Positions 54,698 through 63,375 of a stretch of 64,000 bases of DNA are shown piece after piece; the stretch's first letter is position 1, and each line of letters starts with the position of its first letter. Both the position numbers and the translations under genes were made by a program. Below the pieces are notes generated by a model. The model was not told where the DNA came from. It saw nothing but the letters and a program-made list of their open reading frames with translations, and did not search any database. The DNA is from Planctomycetota bacterium (GTDB lineage: Bacteria > Planctomycetota > Uabimicrobiia > Uabimicrobiales > Uabimicrobiaceae). The stretch covers positions 1-64,000 of the forward strand of contig JAJDCR010000065.1 in the NCBI GenBank assembly GCA_029260735.1. Reading direction: 5' to 3'.

Positions 54698-55756
54698 ATG
54701 AGCTCATCTGATATGCTTACCTTCTATTGTCCTGAATGTGGGACGAAAACAAGTTTCTGGGAAAACCAAAGTCCTATAGGCAAAAAAAAACGATGTAAAG
54801 GATGTCATGAATTTTTTCTCTTGCAAGAGTCTACAATGAATCCTCCCACTTCGCAAACAAAATCAGATTCTGAAATAATTGGCAGCATTCCTCCCCAAAC
54901 ATCGCAGAGGCGGGAAAGTTCTAGTTTAAATCTACTAGGAGAATCGGAGATTATGGCTCACTTTGAGCAACGAGCCGGAGAGCCCGAAGATCTCCCTTTG
55001 GACTTAGAGGAATCTAGGGAAGTTTCTCAGCAACGTCAAAAAACTGCTCAAGAGAAAGCCAAAATAAAAAAAACTCCCCCTGCTCAATCCCCCTCTCCTC
55101 CCACTCGACCCAAAAGACCTTCTCAAAGACCTTCTCAAAGACCTTCTCTGGAAAAGAAAGACCGCTCCAAAGTCAAAAAGAAAATTCGAATGACTTATGG
55201 CTCTGTTTTTATGCTTTTTTTCTCTTTACTTATTGGTCTTCAGGCTGGCTATATTTTATATAGAAATCCTCAGCCTATTGAAATTACTTACCAAGATTTC
55301 ATCCAAAATCCCCCTGATACCGAATGGGTAAAAATCACTCATTGCTATTTGGATTACGATGAAATGGCTCACTATGAATCTAAAAAAGGAGAAATTAGTG
55401 CTATCTATGTTCCTGTAAAAGCAGGCCCATATGCAAAAGAATACACTATTTTGCTGGAAGTTGTCGAAGAAAGCTTTATTGAATTTTACAAATCTCGGAA
55501 TAATCCTCTTCTTTATTCGCAGAATCAAGAGGAGTATCAAAAATGGGAGAGTTTAAGGGGATTTGAAGGCTACGTTATCATAAAAGTTCTACAAGACCCC
55601 GGTTTAAAAAGCGAGGTTAGCCAGTTTATTGGAAATTTTCACGAAAATTTTACGATGATTCACTATGGCCAAATGCCTCATATCCCATTTTGTATTTTGC
55701 TTATTTTACTAACTTTTTTACTTGCTATAAAAGCTGTATCCTCTTGGTTTATCTAA
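54698..55756 (+). CDS. Zinc-ribbon membrane protein of unknown function
   Basis: This 352-residue protein starts with a CxxC-x19-CxxC zinc ribbon (CPECGTKTSFW ... CKGCHEFFLL, about 8-45), similar to MJ0042-type ribbons. A disordered, basic Pro/Ser/Arg stretch follows (about 45-160, including the RPSQ repeat). One transmembrane helix lies at about 168-190, a soluble domain at about 200-320 and a second helix at about 330-350. The two helices could place the 200-320 domain outside the inner membrane with both ends inside. No family is known to me. A similar zinc-ribbon plus TM design is common in Planctomycetota proteins, though function is mostly unknown. Confidence 0.65.
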   Translation: MSSSDMLTFYCPECGTKTSFWENQSPIGKKKRCKGCHEFFLLQESTMNPPTSQTKSDSEIIGSIPPQTSQRRESSSLNLLGESEIMAHFEQRAGEPEDLPLDLEESREVSQQRQKTAQEKAKIKKTPPAQSPSPPTRPKRPSQRPSQRPSLEKKDRSKVKKKIRMTYGSVFMLFFSLLIGLQAGYILYRNPQPIEITYQDFIQNPPDTEWVKITHCYLDYDEMAHYESKKGEISAIYVPVKAGPYAKEYTILLEVVEESFIEFYKSRNNPLLYSQNQEEYQKWESLRGFEGYVIIKVLQDPGLKSEVSQFIGNFHENFTMIHYGQMPHIPFCILLILLTFLLAIKAVSSWFI

Positions 55757-55772
55757 CCAGATGAGTTGCCTT

Positions 55773-56783
55773 TTAATTTAAAATCATAGGTTTAATTCTC
55801 ATAATAAAATTATTGGCGATAATATCACCTCCCGAACTTTCTAACATTCTAGCTAAGGAGAAAAGGGAACGATGGATAAAATCCTTTTGCGGATCAACAG
55901 TTGCTAGTTGTGTCTGAATAACCAATATTTTTTCTCGCGCACTACTTTTAACTTCTTGATCCATGCCTTTAATCACATCCAACGACTCCAACAACTCCAG
56001 CATTGTCACTTCCACTTCCTTCCAGTAATCGTCCTCTAGTCCTACCTGAAGTGAGCTATTGAGATTTTCCCTCTTTCTTTCCTGACTCTTTCTTTTCTGA
56101 TTTTCTATTCCCGACGAAACAACACTTTCCTCCTTGTGAAAAAAAATGGAGGAGGTATTTTTTTCTTCTAGCACTCTGCTAGATCTGACAAAAGAACGAT
56201 TCGTATGATAGGTAAGCTCTGCCCCTTGCCAAGAAATGGATCTCTGAGCAGCAGTTTTTTCTTCTTCATAAAAAACTTCATCTTCTCCGAAAATCCCCAT
56301 TTTTTCTAGATGTAAAGACCAATCAATAACTCTAAGGCGAGTTGCTTGGAGTACTCTGACTAAACTATTCTCGGGGATTTTTAAAAAAAACTTTCTCCCT
56401 GTCCATCCCATTTCCTCATTTAAGGCATGAGTTAACTCTTTACTATCAATAGCTTCACGAAGATGTGGATTTTCTTTTTCCAAGACTAGTTTTTCGATTT
56501 TATAAAGAGGTTCACACACTCGATACTCTTTAAGATATTTATATCCAGAAGGAACATCGCAGTATTGCTCATGAGAACCGTCAAAGCTATAAAGATCTGC
56601 CTGGACGTTTCTATAACGAGGAAGCTTTTCTTCTAAGGAATATCCATCCATCTCTAGTTTTATCCAATGGTTAAGTTGAGCCAAGCTTAATTTTGCCGCG
56701 ATCAAGTAACTAAGATAGAATAAATCAGATATTTTGTAGTTGGGGTCTACAGCTTTCTTTTGTAACTCTAAAATTAATCCCAT
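55773..56783 (-). CDS. AbiTii-domain protein (possible abortive-infection component)
   Basis: This 336-residue protein opens with an AbiTii-like domain (about 1-190). The N-terminus GLILELQKKAVDPNYKISDLFYLSYLIAAKLSLAQLNHWIKLEMDGY is the AbiTii hallmark, followed by LPRYRNVQADL and VIDWSLHLEKMGIFGED. The rest (about 200-336) is charged and helical with no recognised domain. AbiTii was described as a stand-alone or helper domain in abortive-infection loci, but its activity is not established. No antitoxin or second defence gene is next to it. GAGG precedes the ATG. A defence role is inference from the domain alone. Confidence 0.7.
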   Translation of the reverse strand: MGLILELQKKAVDPNYKISDLFYLSYLIAAKLSLAQLNHWIKLEMDGYSLEEKLPRYRNVQADLYSFDGSHEQYCDVPSGYKYLKEYRVCEPLYKIEKLVLEKENPHLREAIDSKELTHALNEEMGWTGRKFFLKIPENSLVRVLQATRLRVIDWSLHLEKMGIFGEDEVFYEEEKTAAQRSISWQGAELTYHTNRSFVRSSRVLEEKNTSSIFFHKEESVVSSGIENQKRKSQERKRENLNSSLQVGLEDDYWKEVEVTMLELLESLDVIKGMDQEVKSSAREKILVIQTQLATVDPQKDFIHRSLFSLARMLESSGGDIIANNFIMRIKPMILN

Positions 56784-56849
56784 TTTTTTCCTCTACGTAA
56801 AAAAACGTGAAAGAGAGCAAGCTCTCTGAACCATTTTTTCATATTTTCA

Positions 56850-56880
56850 TAAAAGAGGGACTATAAAAGCCCCTCTTTTA
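56850..56880 (-). terminator. Terminator of the cytochrome gene
   Basis: A 10-bp stem, TAAAAGAGGG (56850-56859) with CCCTCTTTTA (56871-56880), lies 10 nt downstream of the cytochrome stop on the minus strand and is followed by T-rich sequence. A second small hairpin (AGAGAGC at 56812 with GCTCTCT at 56821) lies further down. Confidence 0.65.
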
Positions 56881-56890
56881 AATAAAACAT

Positions 56891-57871
56891 TTACTCCCCT
56901 ATAGCTTGTCCTTTATATTCAGAGGCTGAGGGAATCATTGAGTCCAGGGCTCCCAAAGTACTACCATCATACTTGCTAACGAAACTTTCAGATAAAGTCT
57001 TAATTTCCTCCGCAGACTCTAAGAAAGCTTTTTCGTTTCCTAGTTTGATCTTCCATACTCTTTTTAAGGTTTTGAGCATATCTTTGATTTCACTAGCTTC
57101 CGGCACAGCTTTGGCTACTTTGGATAGCTCACGAGCGGCTTCCTTCATTTTGTTAGCCATTTTAACTGAGTAGTCCGCTTTTTCAGTAGCTTTGGCAAAA
57201 CCTCGTAGGTGATACTCTAGCTTAAGTGCACTTCCTATAACAAAAAGAACTCTTTGGTGCTCTTGTGTCGGAGCCATGTTTTTACCACGTCCTCGGAAGA
57301 AGTTGTGGCGAACCATTCCTTGTGACCAAGTCAAAAGGTTAAAATCAAGACTGGTGTCAGGGTGCCCACCAACGTTGACTAATTTTTCGTTAGGGACAGT
57401 GTGACATTGGTAGCAGTTTGCTGCCACATTGTAGATTCTTGCGGGACGAATCATACCAACAGCATCAACTTGTTGATTACGTTCTTCTTTGGGCATAAAA
57501 GCATTGTTGTGAACGTTGATCCAATCTTTCGCTGGGCCATGACAAGATTCACAAGAGATACCAGAGATAACTTTTTCTTTTGCTCCCTGGACAGTGTAGT
57601 GGCATTGTTTACACATACCTTTACGCTTGATACTACCCTTGATTCCCATCTTTTTAGCAATTTCTTTTGCTCGAGGTCTCTTATGCATATCATTGAAAGT
57701 AGCGTAGTGAGGGGTCTTTTGCCAAACATTGTGCTCATTTCGATGACACATAGCACATTGGTCGACTCCAATTACCTTAGAGGCGTCTTTATCTCCTTGA
57801 GCAAAAGCTGAAGGCAATATAAAAATCAAACCGACAAAGCTGCATGCAAATATTTTTTGTAAAAAAGGCAT
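56891..57871 (-). CDS. Tetraheme cytochrome c (cytochrome c554 family-like)
   Basis: This 326-residue exported protein has a signal peptide (about 1-25) and four CxxCH heme sites (Cys39-His43, Cys87-His91, Cys107-His111, Cys153-His157). The spacing and CHRNEHNVWQKTPHYATFNDMHK segment match cytochrome c554-type proteins. The C-terminal half (about 180-326) is helical with no heme. Cytochrome c554 family members carry electrons in nitrogen or other respiratory chains; no partner reductase or oxidase is adjacent. AAGGAG precedes the ATG. Confidence 0.83.
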   Translation of the reverse strand: MPFLQKIFACSFVGLIFILPSAFAQGDKDASKVIGVDQCAMCHRNEHNVWQKTPHYATFNDMHKRPRAKEIAKKMGIKGSIKRKGMCKQCHYTVQGAKEKVISGISCESCHGPAKDWINVHNNAFMPKEERNQQVDAVGMIRPARIYNVAANCYQCHTVPNEKLVNVGGHPDTSLDFNLLTWSQGMVRHNFFRGRGKNMAPTQEHQRVLFVIGSALKLEYHLRGFAKATEKADYSVKMANKMKEAARELSKVAKAVPEASEIKDMLKTLKRVWKIKLGNEKAFLESAEEIKTLSESFVSKYDGSTLGALDSMIPSASEYKGQAIGE

Positions 57872-58031
57872 TGCATTCTCCTTACAAAATAGAAAAAAAT
57901 CTGTAATTACATCCTAATCATTCGACAACTCGCCGAAAATAAGTAGGTATTGTAATTATGATTTGATTTTGCCTATAGTCCAATTTGTAATAAGAATTTT
58001 TTTTGGAAAGAGGAAAAGATGCTTACGACCT

Positions 58032-58439
58032 CTAAACATCTTCAGGCTCTAAACCCACTTCAAGAAGGGCTGCGCAAAAAGATTGATAGTGAAAAGGTTT
58101 TCTGTAAATCTTTTTGGGGTGGTATTTCTTAGCTTCTTGGATAAGACTGTCTTCTCCTGAAAAAATCATGATAGGAATACGACTAATCTCCGAAATTTCT
58201 TGAATTTGTTTTAAAAAATCTATTCCCGTTACTTTTCCCCGAACTTTTAAATCTAAGATAATCAAACAGATTTCATCTTTTCCTTCTTCGATCATTTGAA
58301 GAGCATAAGATGCCGTACTTGCCCTAATTAACTCATAGTTTAATTTCTCTGCTTCAAGAACATTCTCTATAAGAACGGGCATAATTATATCATCTTCAAC
58401 AATGACTATTTTTCTTTGATTCAAGATTTTTGATATCAT
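58032..58439 (-). CDS. Stand-alone response regulator receiver protein
   Basis: This is a receiver domain of 135 residues (start 58439, because GGGAGG lies just upstream; the frame is open to 58466). It has the acidic pocket EDD (Asp16-Asp17), the phosphoacceptor Asp63 in CLIILDLKVRG, the conserved Ser/Thr in MIFSGEDS and the Lys in YRKPF. No output domain is attached. It may be phosphorylated by a kinase elsewhere, such as a hybrid or soluble kinase. An inverted repeat at 58473-58505 lies 34 nt upstream. Confidence 0.85.
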   Translation of the reverse strand: MISKILNQRKIVIVEDDIIMPVLIENVLEAEKLNYELIRASTASYALQMIEEGKDEICLIILDLKVRGKVTGIDFLKQIQEISEISRIPIMIFSGEDSLIQEAKKYHPKKIYRKPFHYQSFCAALLEVGLEPEDV

Positions 58440-58472
58440 AAAAACCTCCCGCGAGTGAAGAGGCAATGTATT

Positions 58473-58505
58473 TCGTATAGTATTTTTAATACAACTACTA
58501 TACGA
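58473..58505. promoter_or_regulatory. 10-bp palindrome upstream of the response regulator
   Basis: TCGTATAGTA (58473-58482) and TACTATACGA (58496-58505) form a perfect inverted pair in a gap of about 100 bp between the glutathione synthetase stop and the response regulator start, both on the minus strand. It could terminate the former or be an operator for the latter. Confidence 0.45.
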
Positions 58506-58542
58506 TATATTTAATTTTTATGCAAACAGAGAAGAAAATAGT

Positions 58543-59460
58543 CTAAGCTAGCGTTTCGCTCCAAGTAATGATTTTTTTCGCAGGGTTACTTCCATCCAGA
58601 TGAGCAATTTCTTCTAATCCCGTCGGGCTTGTAATATTGATTTCTGTTAACTTGTCATCAATAGTATCAATCCCCACAATATGCATACCTAACTCTAAAA
58701 GTCTCGGCTTGATTTTCTGGCAAATTTGGATTTCCACTGAGGTAAGAGAAGTTTTTTTAATCCCAGCCCCTGCTGCCATATTTGCTCGGTTGTCTTCCGC
58801 TAGAGGTATTCGTAAAATGGCTCCTATCGGCTCCCCATCTAAAAGAAATATTCTCTTATCCCCTTTTCTAACTCCCGGCAGATATTCTTGAAGAATAATC
58901 TGGTCTTTTCCATAGGAAGTCATCATTTCGAGAATAGAGCTAATATTTTTGTCTCCTCTCTGAAGGAGAAAAATTCCCTCTCCTCCTTTTCCACCAATGA
59001 CTTTAGCGATAAGCTTTTCTTTCTCTTGAATAAGAGATTTAATTTGAGAGAGACTTTGTAAGATAAAAGTTTCTGGCATGAGCTCAGGAAATTCCAAAGC
59101 AAAAAGCTTTTCATCGCAAGCCAAAAGAGGGTCCGGACGATTAACAACATGAGCAGAAGTTAGGCGCAAAAGCTGACAAGCTCGGATGTATGGAGAATCA
59201 ACAGGAGGGTCCTTGCGCATCCAAACAACCATTTCTTTGCTTAGAGAAAATTTTTCTTTGGAGTTTCCTAGAGTAATTTGCTCTTTTTTTTCCATTTCCT
59301 GAGCAAAAATCATGACTTGATTATTTTGAAAAGTAATATCATGGAGGCAAGCTTGCCAAACTTGGTGTTTTTTTTCCAGTGCTTCTCGCATCAAGGCCAA
59401 GGTAGAATCATGTCCAGGAACTAATAGAGAAAAGGGATCAGTTATAAATATGTGTTTCAT
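58543..59460 (-). CDS. gshB: Glutathione synthetase (GshB-type, ATP-grasp)
   Basis: This protein of 305 residues starts at ATG 59460; the frame is open to a TTG at 59502 inside the upstream terminator. It matches prokaryotic glutathione synthetase: FITDPFSLLVPGHDSTLALM at the start, the MRKDPPVDSPYIRACQLL loop, NRPDPLLACDEKLFALEFPEL, the ATP-grasp loop KVIGGKGGEGIF, and LQEYLPGVRKGDKRIFLLDGEPIGAILRIP and VGIDTIDDKLTEINITSPTGLEEI. It should join gamma-glutamylcysteine and glycine with ATP. No gshA is in the window. A terminator lies just upstream. Confidence 0.9.
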   Translation of the reverse strand: MKHIFITDPFSLLVPGHDSTLALMREALEKKHQVWQACLHDITFQNNQVMIFAQEMEKKEQITLGNSKEKFSLSKEMVVWMRKDPPVDSPYIRACQLLRLTSAHVVNRPDPLLACDEKLFALEFPELMPETFILQSLSQIKSLIQEKEKLIAKVIGGKGGEGIFLLQRGDKNISSILEMMTSYGKDQIILQEYLPGVRKGDKRIFLLDGEPIGAILRIPLAEDNRANMAAGAGIKKTSLTSVEIQICQKIKPRLLELGMHIVGIDTIDDKLTEINITSPTGLEEIAHLDGSNPAKKIITWSETLA

Positions 59461-59483
59461 AATATTTTCGTGTATAAAAATAG

Positions 59484-59530
59484 CAAAAAAAATAGAGGAC
59501 AACAGATTATTAAATCCATCGTCCTCTATT
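59484..59530 (-). terminator. Intrinsic terminator of the two-repeat secreted protein gene
   Basis: On the minus strand, a 10-bp stem (59521-59530 with 59491-59500, arms AATAGAGGAC) is followed directly by about eight T residues (complement of 59484-59492). It is a classical terminator, 30-70 nt after the stop at 59560 and just before the gshB start. Confidence 0.8.
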
Positions 59531-59559
59531 TAAGTCTATTTTAAGTAGATTATCAAGTA

Positions 59560-61950
59560 CTATTCATCGCCTCGGGGGTCATAGTCGATTCTTTCAAACC
59601 AGATAAGGCCTTGCCGTGATTTATTGGAGCCGATCTTAAGTCCGAGCATTTCACACTCTTTCTTGAGAGTATTGACTATGCGCACTTGATCATCTTTAGT
59701 TCGAAGCCATTTTACTTTATAAGTGATTTTGCGTCCGTCCATTACGGTTCCCGGCATCACTTTCATGTCAGCCGCTCTTCCGCTAGATAATCGCAGTACC
59801 ATTTGCTCAATTTTCTCTCCCTCACTTCGAGTAAAATCAGTGAATTTGAGAGTGTAGATATTTTCTTCCAGAATCGTTTTTCGTTTTCGACACTGGTCAA
59901 TTACTTTACGAGCAACCACCTGTGATAGAGCACGAATTGCTTCGTCACGGGCTTTTCTTTCTCCACGAATATGTGAGCTAACTGGACCAGCACCAATTTT
60001 AGCACTAGATTCTAGCTGAAAACGAATAGGCTGATCACCTGTTTGGCGATCGATCATTCGACAACTGATTTTGGCGAACCAAAAACGGTGCCCTCCAATG
60101 GAAGGATCTGCTTTACTCCAAGTGCTTAGAGAAAGTAAAACCACTTGATTTGCATGGTTCCAAACTTCCATACTATAGCTCGCTGGATCATCAACCGCAC
60201 TCACTTCGTGAGACAAATTCTCAAACTTCATTGCTTGAAATTTAGAGGGAAGATCCACAAGTTGCATTTCCGCTCCGAGAATATTGCTAACACCGGCAAA
60301 CATTGTCTGTTGGTCTAGCTTTTCTTCTCCCACCGCAACAGTGGAGTCTTTTTCATAGAGAACAGCAACTTTGTAACCAGCTAACTTGTCACGTACTTTC
60401 TCAGTGAGTCTTCTAATGTCCTTAAGAAGACGATCTTCTTTCAAGTTGACACATATTGTAATTTCTTGGCGGTCGCGATCCCAAGCATAGATAATCTCAC
60501 GTCGGCTAAGACGATCCCATTTACCCGTAGTGTAATCTTTCCAATTGTCATTCAACCACTTTTGGATTTTTTGCTCATGGGTTTGAAGATCATCGTAATC
60601 CATGTTGTCTCGCAAGAACTCCATCATCGCTTTTTTCCATCCATCGACAATGGCATATTCTTCTCGTAGACCTACACCGGTTACTTCATAGCAGTCGCCT
60701 AAGTCTTCTTCTTCGTAACGATCGCGGTCATCATGAGCAGGGCGATCGTCACGAGGAGGAAGAGGTCGGTCACTTCCTCCGTGATCACTACCTTGTGAGC
60801 TACCTGGTACAAAAATTAAAAGACCCGGGGATGTTTTATCACAGCGAAGATCCACTTGGTTCATTTTACAGAACTCTAGGATAATCATTCGGATTAAGAA
60901 TTGGTTGTGAGCACGAAGCCATTTTACTTTTTGGAAAAACTTGCGAGGTCCATAAGCTTCTCCTCCAGGAAGAATTTTCATATAGCCTTTTTGCGTTAAG
61001 TCTATCAGTGACTTATTGATATTATCTCGATCTCTCACCTCATAGAAATCGATGAATTTCAACTCGTAAACCTGCTCCGGTAAAACCGTATTAAAGTGGG
61101 TTACTTGCTTAATGATTTTATCAGCAACAACTCTGCTCGCCTTTTCTAAACTTTGAGAACGGCTCAAACCTGTTTCTCGATGACGAACATTGAAAATCTG
61201 TTGGCCATTCATCTTAAGAATTCCTCGGGCATGAACTTCTGCTTGGTAAGCATCTCGTCCATATCCTCTGTCGTAAACTCGGGGAGCCCGAGCAGCACAA
61301 TAGATAATAACATGAGAGAGGTTAAATTTTTCCCATGCGTAAGAGCTAGGGTCATCAATGGCTGAGGTTTCCATCGCTCTGTTTTCCTGGCGCATAGATC
61401 TTTCTGCTTCTGAAAGATCGCGAATAGAAAAGTGCTTTCCCAGCTCATCGCTCAAAGCCGAAAGCATGACAGTAGCATTTTCCTGATAAGTTTTCTTTTT
61501 TGGATCGAGAAGCAGAGAAACTGTGAAGCCTGCTGCTTTTTCTCGAGCGCGCAAAAATTTATTTTGAACATCATCCAGAAGGCTTTTACTACGAATACCA
61601 ACCATTACTCGTAAAAGTTGATTTTCATAAGGCTGAACAATAGGGTTACGCGACTTACAGTATCTCTTCCAGTTTTCGGTGACATAACCTTCAATATCTC
61701 GGCGGTGGGTTTCAAAATCATCGGTATTCATGTTACCGCGCAAATATTTCAAAAGAGCTTTCCGACGGGCACTAACTACAGCCCCTTCTTGAGTAACCCC
61801 TTCTCCTTCAACCACAATCCACTCAACTTCTTCCTCTTCTGGTTCTCCAAAGTCTCCAAAGCCTTCGTCTTGAGCGTAGGACAATGGGCTTAGCAAGATT
61901 GCAGCTAGAGCCAACCAATGAAAAATGCCCAAATTACAAAATTTATTCAT
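59560..61950 (-). CDS. Secreted protein with duplicated N-M-C module unit
   Basis: This 796-residue exported protein has a signal peptide (about 1-26). It has two homologous units of about 350 residues (about 42-385 and 425-790). Each has an N module (GVTQEGAVVSARRKALLKYLRGNM / GVGLREEYAIVDGWKKAMMEF), a middle M module (AIDDPSSYAWEKFNLSHVIIY / AVDDPASYSMEVWNHANQVVL) and a C module (KVKWLRAHNQ / KVKWLRTKDDQ). An Asp/Arg-rich linker joins them. No family is recognised, although the N module's V(E/T)GxG start recalls FlgT/LPP20-type periplasmic proteins. AGGAG precedes the ATG. It shares modules with the genes at 62222-64000. Confidence 0.7.
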   Translation of the reverse strand: MNKFCNLGIFHWLALAAILLSPLSYAQDEGFGDFGEPEEEEVEWIVVEGEGVTQEGAVVSARRKALLKYLRGNMNTDDFETHRRDIEGYVTENWKRYCKSRNPIVQPYENQLLRVMVGIRSKSLLDDVQNKFLRAREKAAGFTVSLLLDPKKKTYQENATVMLSALSDELGKHFSIRDLSEAERSMRQENRAMETSAIDDPSSYAWEKFNLSHVIIYCAARAPRVYDRGYGRDAYQAEVHARGILKMNGQQIFNVRHRETGLSRSQSLEKASRVVADKIIKQVTHFNTVLPEQVYELKFIDFYEVRDRDNINKSLIDLTQKGYMKILPGGEAYGPRKFFQKVKWLRAHNQFLIRMIILEFCKMNQVDLRCDKTSPGLLIFVPGSSQGSDHGGSDRPLPPRDDRPAHDDRDRYEEEDLGDCYEVTGVGLREEYAIVDGWKKAMMEFLRDNMDYDDLQTHEQKIQKWLNDNWKDYTTGKWDRLSRREIIYAWDRDRQEITICVNLKEDRLLKDIRRLTEKVRDKLAGYKVAVLYEKDSTVAVGEEKLDQQTMFAGVSNILGAEMQLVDLPSKFQAMKFENLSHEVSAVDDPASYSMEVWNHANQVVLLSLSTWSKADPSIGGHRFWFAKISCRMIDRQTGDQPIRFQLESSAKIGAGPVSSHIRGERKARDEAIRALSQVVARKVIDQCRKRKTILEENIYTLKFTDFTRSEGEKIEQMVLRLSSGRAADMKVMPGTVMDGRKITYKVKWLRTKDDQVRIVNTLKKECEMLGLKIGSNKSRQGLIWFERIDYDPRGDE

Positions 61951-62179
61951 AAAAACTTCTCCTACTTTCTCACCATTTAGGGATTTCCCTTGTTATACTT
62001 TTTGGGTTTTCATAAAAAGGTGAACTACAAAATACATTACAAGTGGTCTCTATAATTATGTAGACTGTTTTCTCAAATGACAAATGACTATTGAAAAATT
62101 TTTTGGATATTTCGGAGAGATAAAATCATGCCATAGCTGGCTTTTGTGGTTGTCAATTGAGTACTCGTGTTAAAGTGCC

Positions 62180-62202
62180 GATGTGCTCAGCAAGAGCACA
62201 TC
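62180..62202 (-). terminator. Hairpin after the C-module lipoprotein gene
   Basis: GATGTGCTC (62180-62188) and GAGCACATC (62194-62202) form a 9-bp perfect stem with a 5-nt loop, about 20 nt downstream of the lipoprotein stop on the minus strand. No T tract follows, so a terminator role is tentative. Confidence 0.5.
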
Positions 62203-62221
62203 TAGCATTCACTAATTTCCC

Positions 62222-62800
62222 TTAGTAGTTAGGAGTAATTTCCAAATAATGCTCTTCTTTCATGTTAAACTCAACATCTTCGTACTCTAGAGCATTTTTA
62301 ATAGTTCTCTCTAAATTAATCCGACCTTTCTGAGACCAGATTTTGTAAACAACCGTTTTGCGATTTATCGGATCCACGTGATCAATGACATAATTATCAT
62401 CACGAGAAGCTCTTTCAAAGAGTTCCCGGACTCGCTCTAAAATGTCTCGGTCATCAAAGTACTTGAACTCCACTCGCATGTAGGTTTTTTCAGCTCCTGT
62501 CAGATCTTCTTTCACTACGCTATCAGAAACCTCTTTAGCAAATTTTTCCGCTTTGATATTGCGGACAGTTTCTTGAGATTTACCACGCAGATCAGGAGCA
62601 TAAATTCCTTCGTCAGGCTCTAAATCAGGAGTCACTGATTTATGAACAGGCGCAGGAGGAAGTTCTGGCTCAATAGGTTCCATAGGTTCAATAGGATCAT
62701 TGTCTACAAAATCTATAGGTTCATTTTCAGGAGCACTTGTACAAGATACACCAAAAGCTATGGTTATCATTAAAATAATAAAGATGTATGGATTTTTCAT
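62222..62800 (-). CDS. Lipoprotein carrying the C module alone
   Basis: This protein of 192 residues starts at ATG 62800; a TTG at 62854 also lies in frame but is unlikely. A lipoprotein-type signal ends at Cys (MKNPYIFIILMITIAFGVSC). The lipobox has Gly at -3, which is a weak form. A Pro/Glu-rich linker follows (EPMEPIEPELPPAP). The last 95 residues (MRVEFKYFDDRDILERVREL ... YKIWSQKGRINLERTIKNALE) align with the C module of the 796-residue protein (LKFIDFYEVRDRDNINKSLIDL ... KVKWL). It is likely attached to the outer membrane or inner membrane surface. The gene at 62861 lies 60 nt upstream. Confidence 0.7.
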   Translation of the reverse strand: MKNPYIFIILMITIAFGVSCTSAPENEPIDFVDNDPIEPMEPIEPELPPAPVHKSVTPDLEPDEGIYAPDLRGKSQETVRNIKAEKFAKEVSDSVVKEDLTGAEKTYMRVEFKYFDDRDILERVRELFERASRDDNYVIDHVDPINRKTVVYKIWSQKGRINLERTIKNALEYEDVEFNMKEEHYLEITPNY

Positions 62801-62860
62801 AGGTAAGTAGAGTGGCCTTATCGAAATAAAGCGACCCTTCTCCTTTCTTTTCAAGAATTG

Positions 62861-63286
62861 TTATCGAATAAGGTTATCTACATCGTAGAGAAGCTTATCC
62901 TCTTTCAATCTTACTTGGATAGTTATAGAATTTTCTTCATGATCCCATCCGTAGACAATATTTTCTCGTTGGGGGGATCTCCAATCACCAGAAGTATAGC
63001 TTCGCCAGTTTTCCGTCAACAGTCGATCAATGCTCCCTTTACGGGTTTCCAGATAATCATAATCGACGTTGTCTTCTAAACAACTGCGCATAGCTTTTTT
63101 CCAAGCATCAACAAGAGCGTACTCTTCTTTCAAACCAAAACCAGTAGTCGTTCTCCATGAGCCCAAAGCACCAGTATCTTCCCAATAATCAGGTTCTGTA
63201 TCAGGAATAGGTTGGGGAGGAGGGGTGGAGCAACCTAGGAAAAACAAAGAAATTAGAAGAGGAGTTGCGCACAAAAGGTATTTCAT
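62861..63286 (-). CDS. Lipoprotein carrying the N module alone
   Basis: This 141-residue protein has a lipoprotein signal with LFFLGC as lipobox (MKYLLCATPLLISLFFLGCS). The rest is one N module. GFGLKEEYALVDAWKKAMRSCLEDNVDYDYLETR is clearly homologous to GVGLREEYAIVDGWKKAMMEFLRDNMDYDDLQTH in the 796-residue protein. It ends at Arg just where the other protein goes on into the M module. The stop is genuine, because the next gene has its own lipoprotein signal. It probably works with the related genes as a set. Confidence 0.7.
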   Translation of the reverse strand: MKYLLCATPLLISLFFLGCSTPPPQPIPDTEPDYWEDTGALGSWRTTTGFGLKEEYALVDAWKKAMRSCLEDNVDYDYLETRKGSIDRLLTENWRSYTSGDWRSPQRENIVYGWDHEENSITIQVRLKEDKLLYDVDNLIR

Positions 63287-63321
63287 ATTTCAGTCACCAT
63301 AAAAGGTTGAAAATTTCAACG

Positions 63322-63349
63322 AGGGAGACCTCTTTGAAAAGGTCTCCCT
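63322..63349 (-). terminator. Hairpin after the partial third paralogue
   Basis: AGGGAGACCT (63322-63331) and AGGTCTCCCT (63340-63349) form a perfect 10-bp stem with an 8-nt loop, about 27 nt after the stop of the gene at 63376 on the minus strand. It is a likely terminator. Confidence 0.65.
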
Positions 63350-63375
63350 GAATATACTCTTAAAAAGAAAGGGGT

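Noticed and set aside
62222..63286. The N-only and C-only lipoproteins as one frameshifted gene
   Set aside because: The second has its own lipoprotein signal, and the stop of the first falls exactly at a module border.
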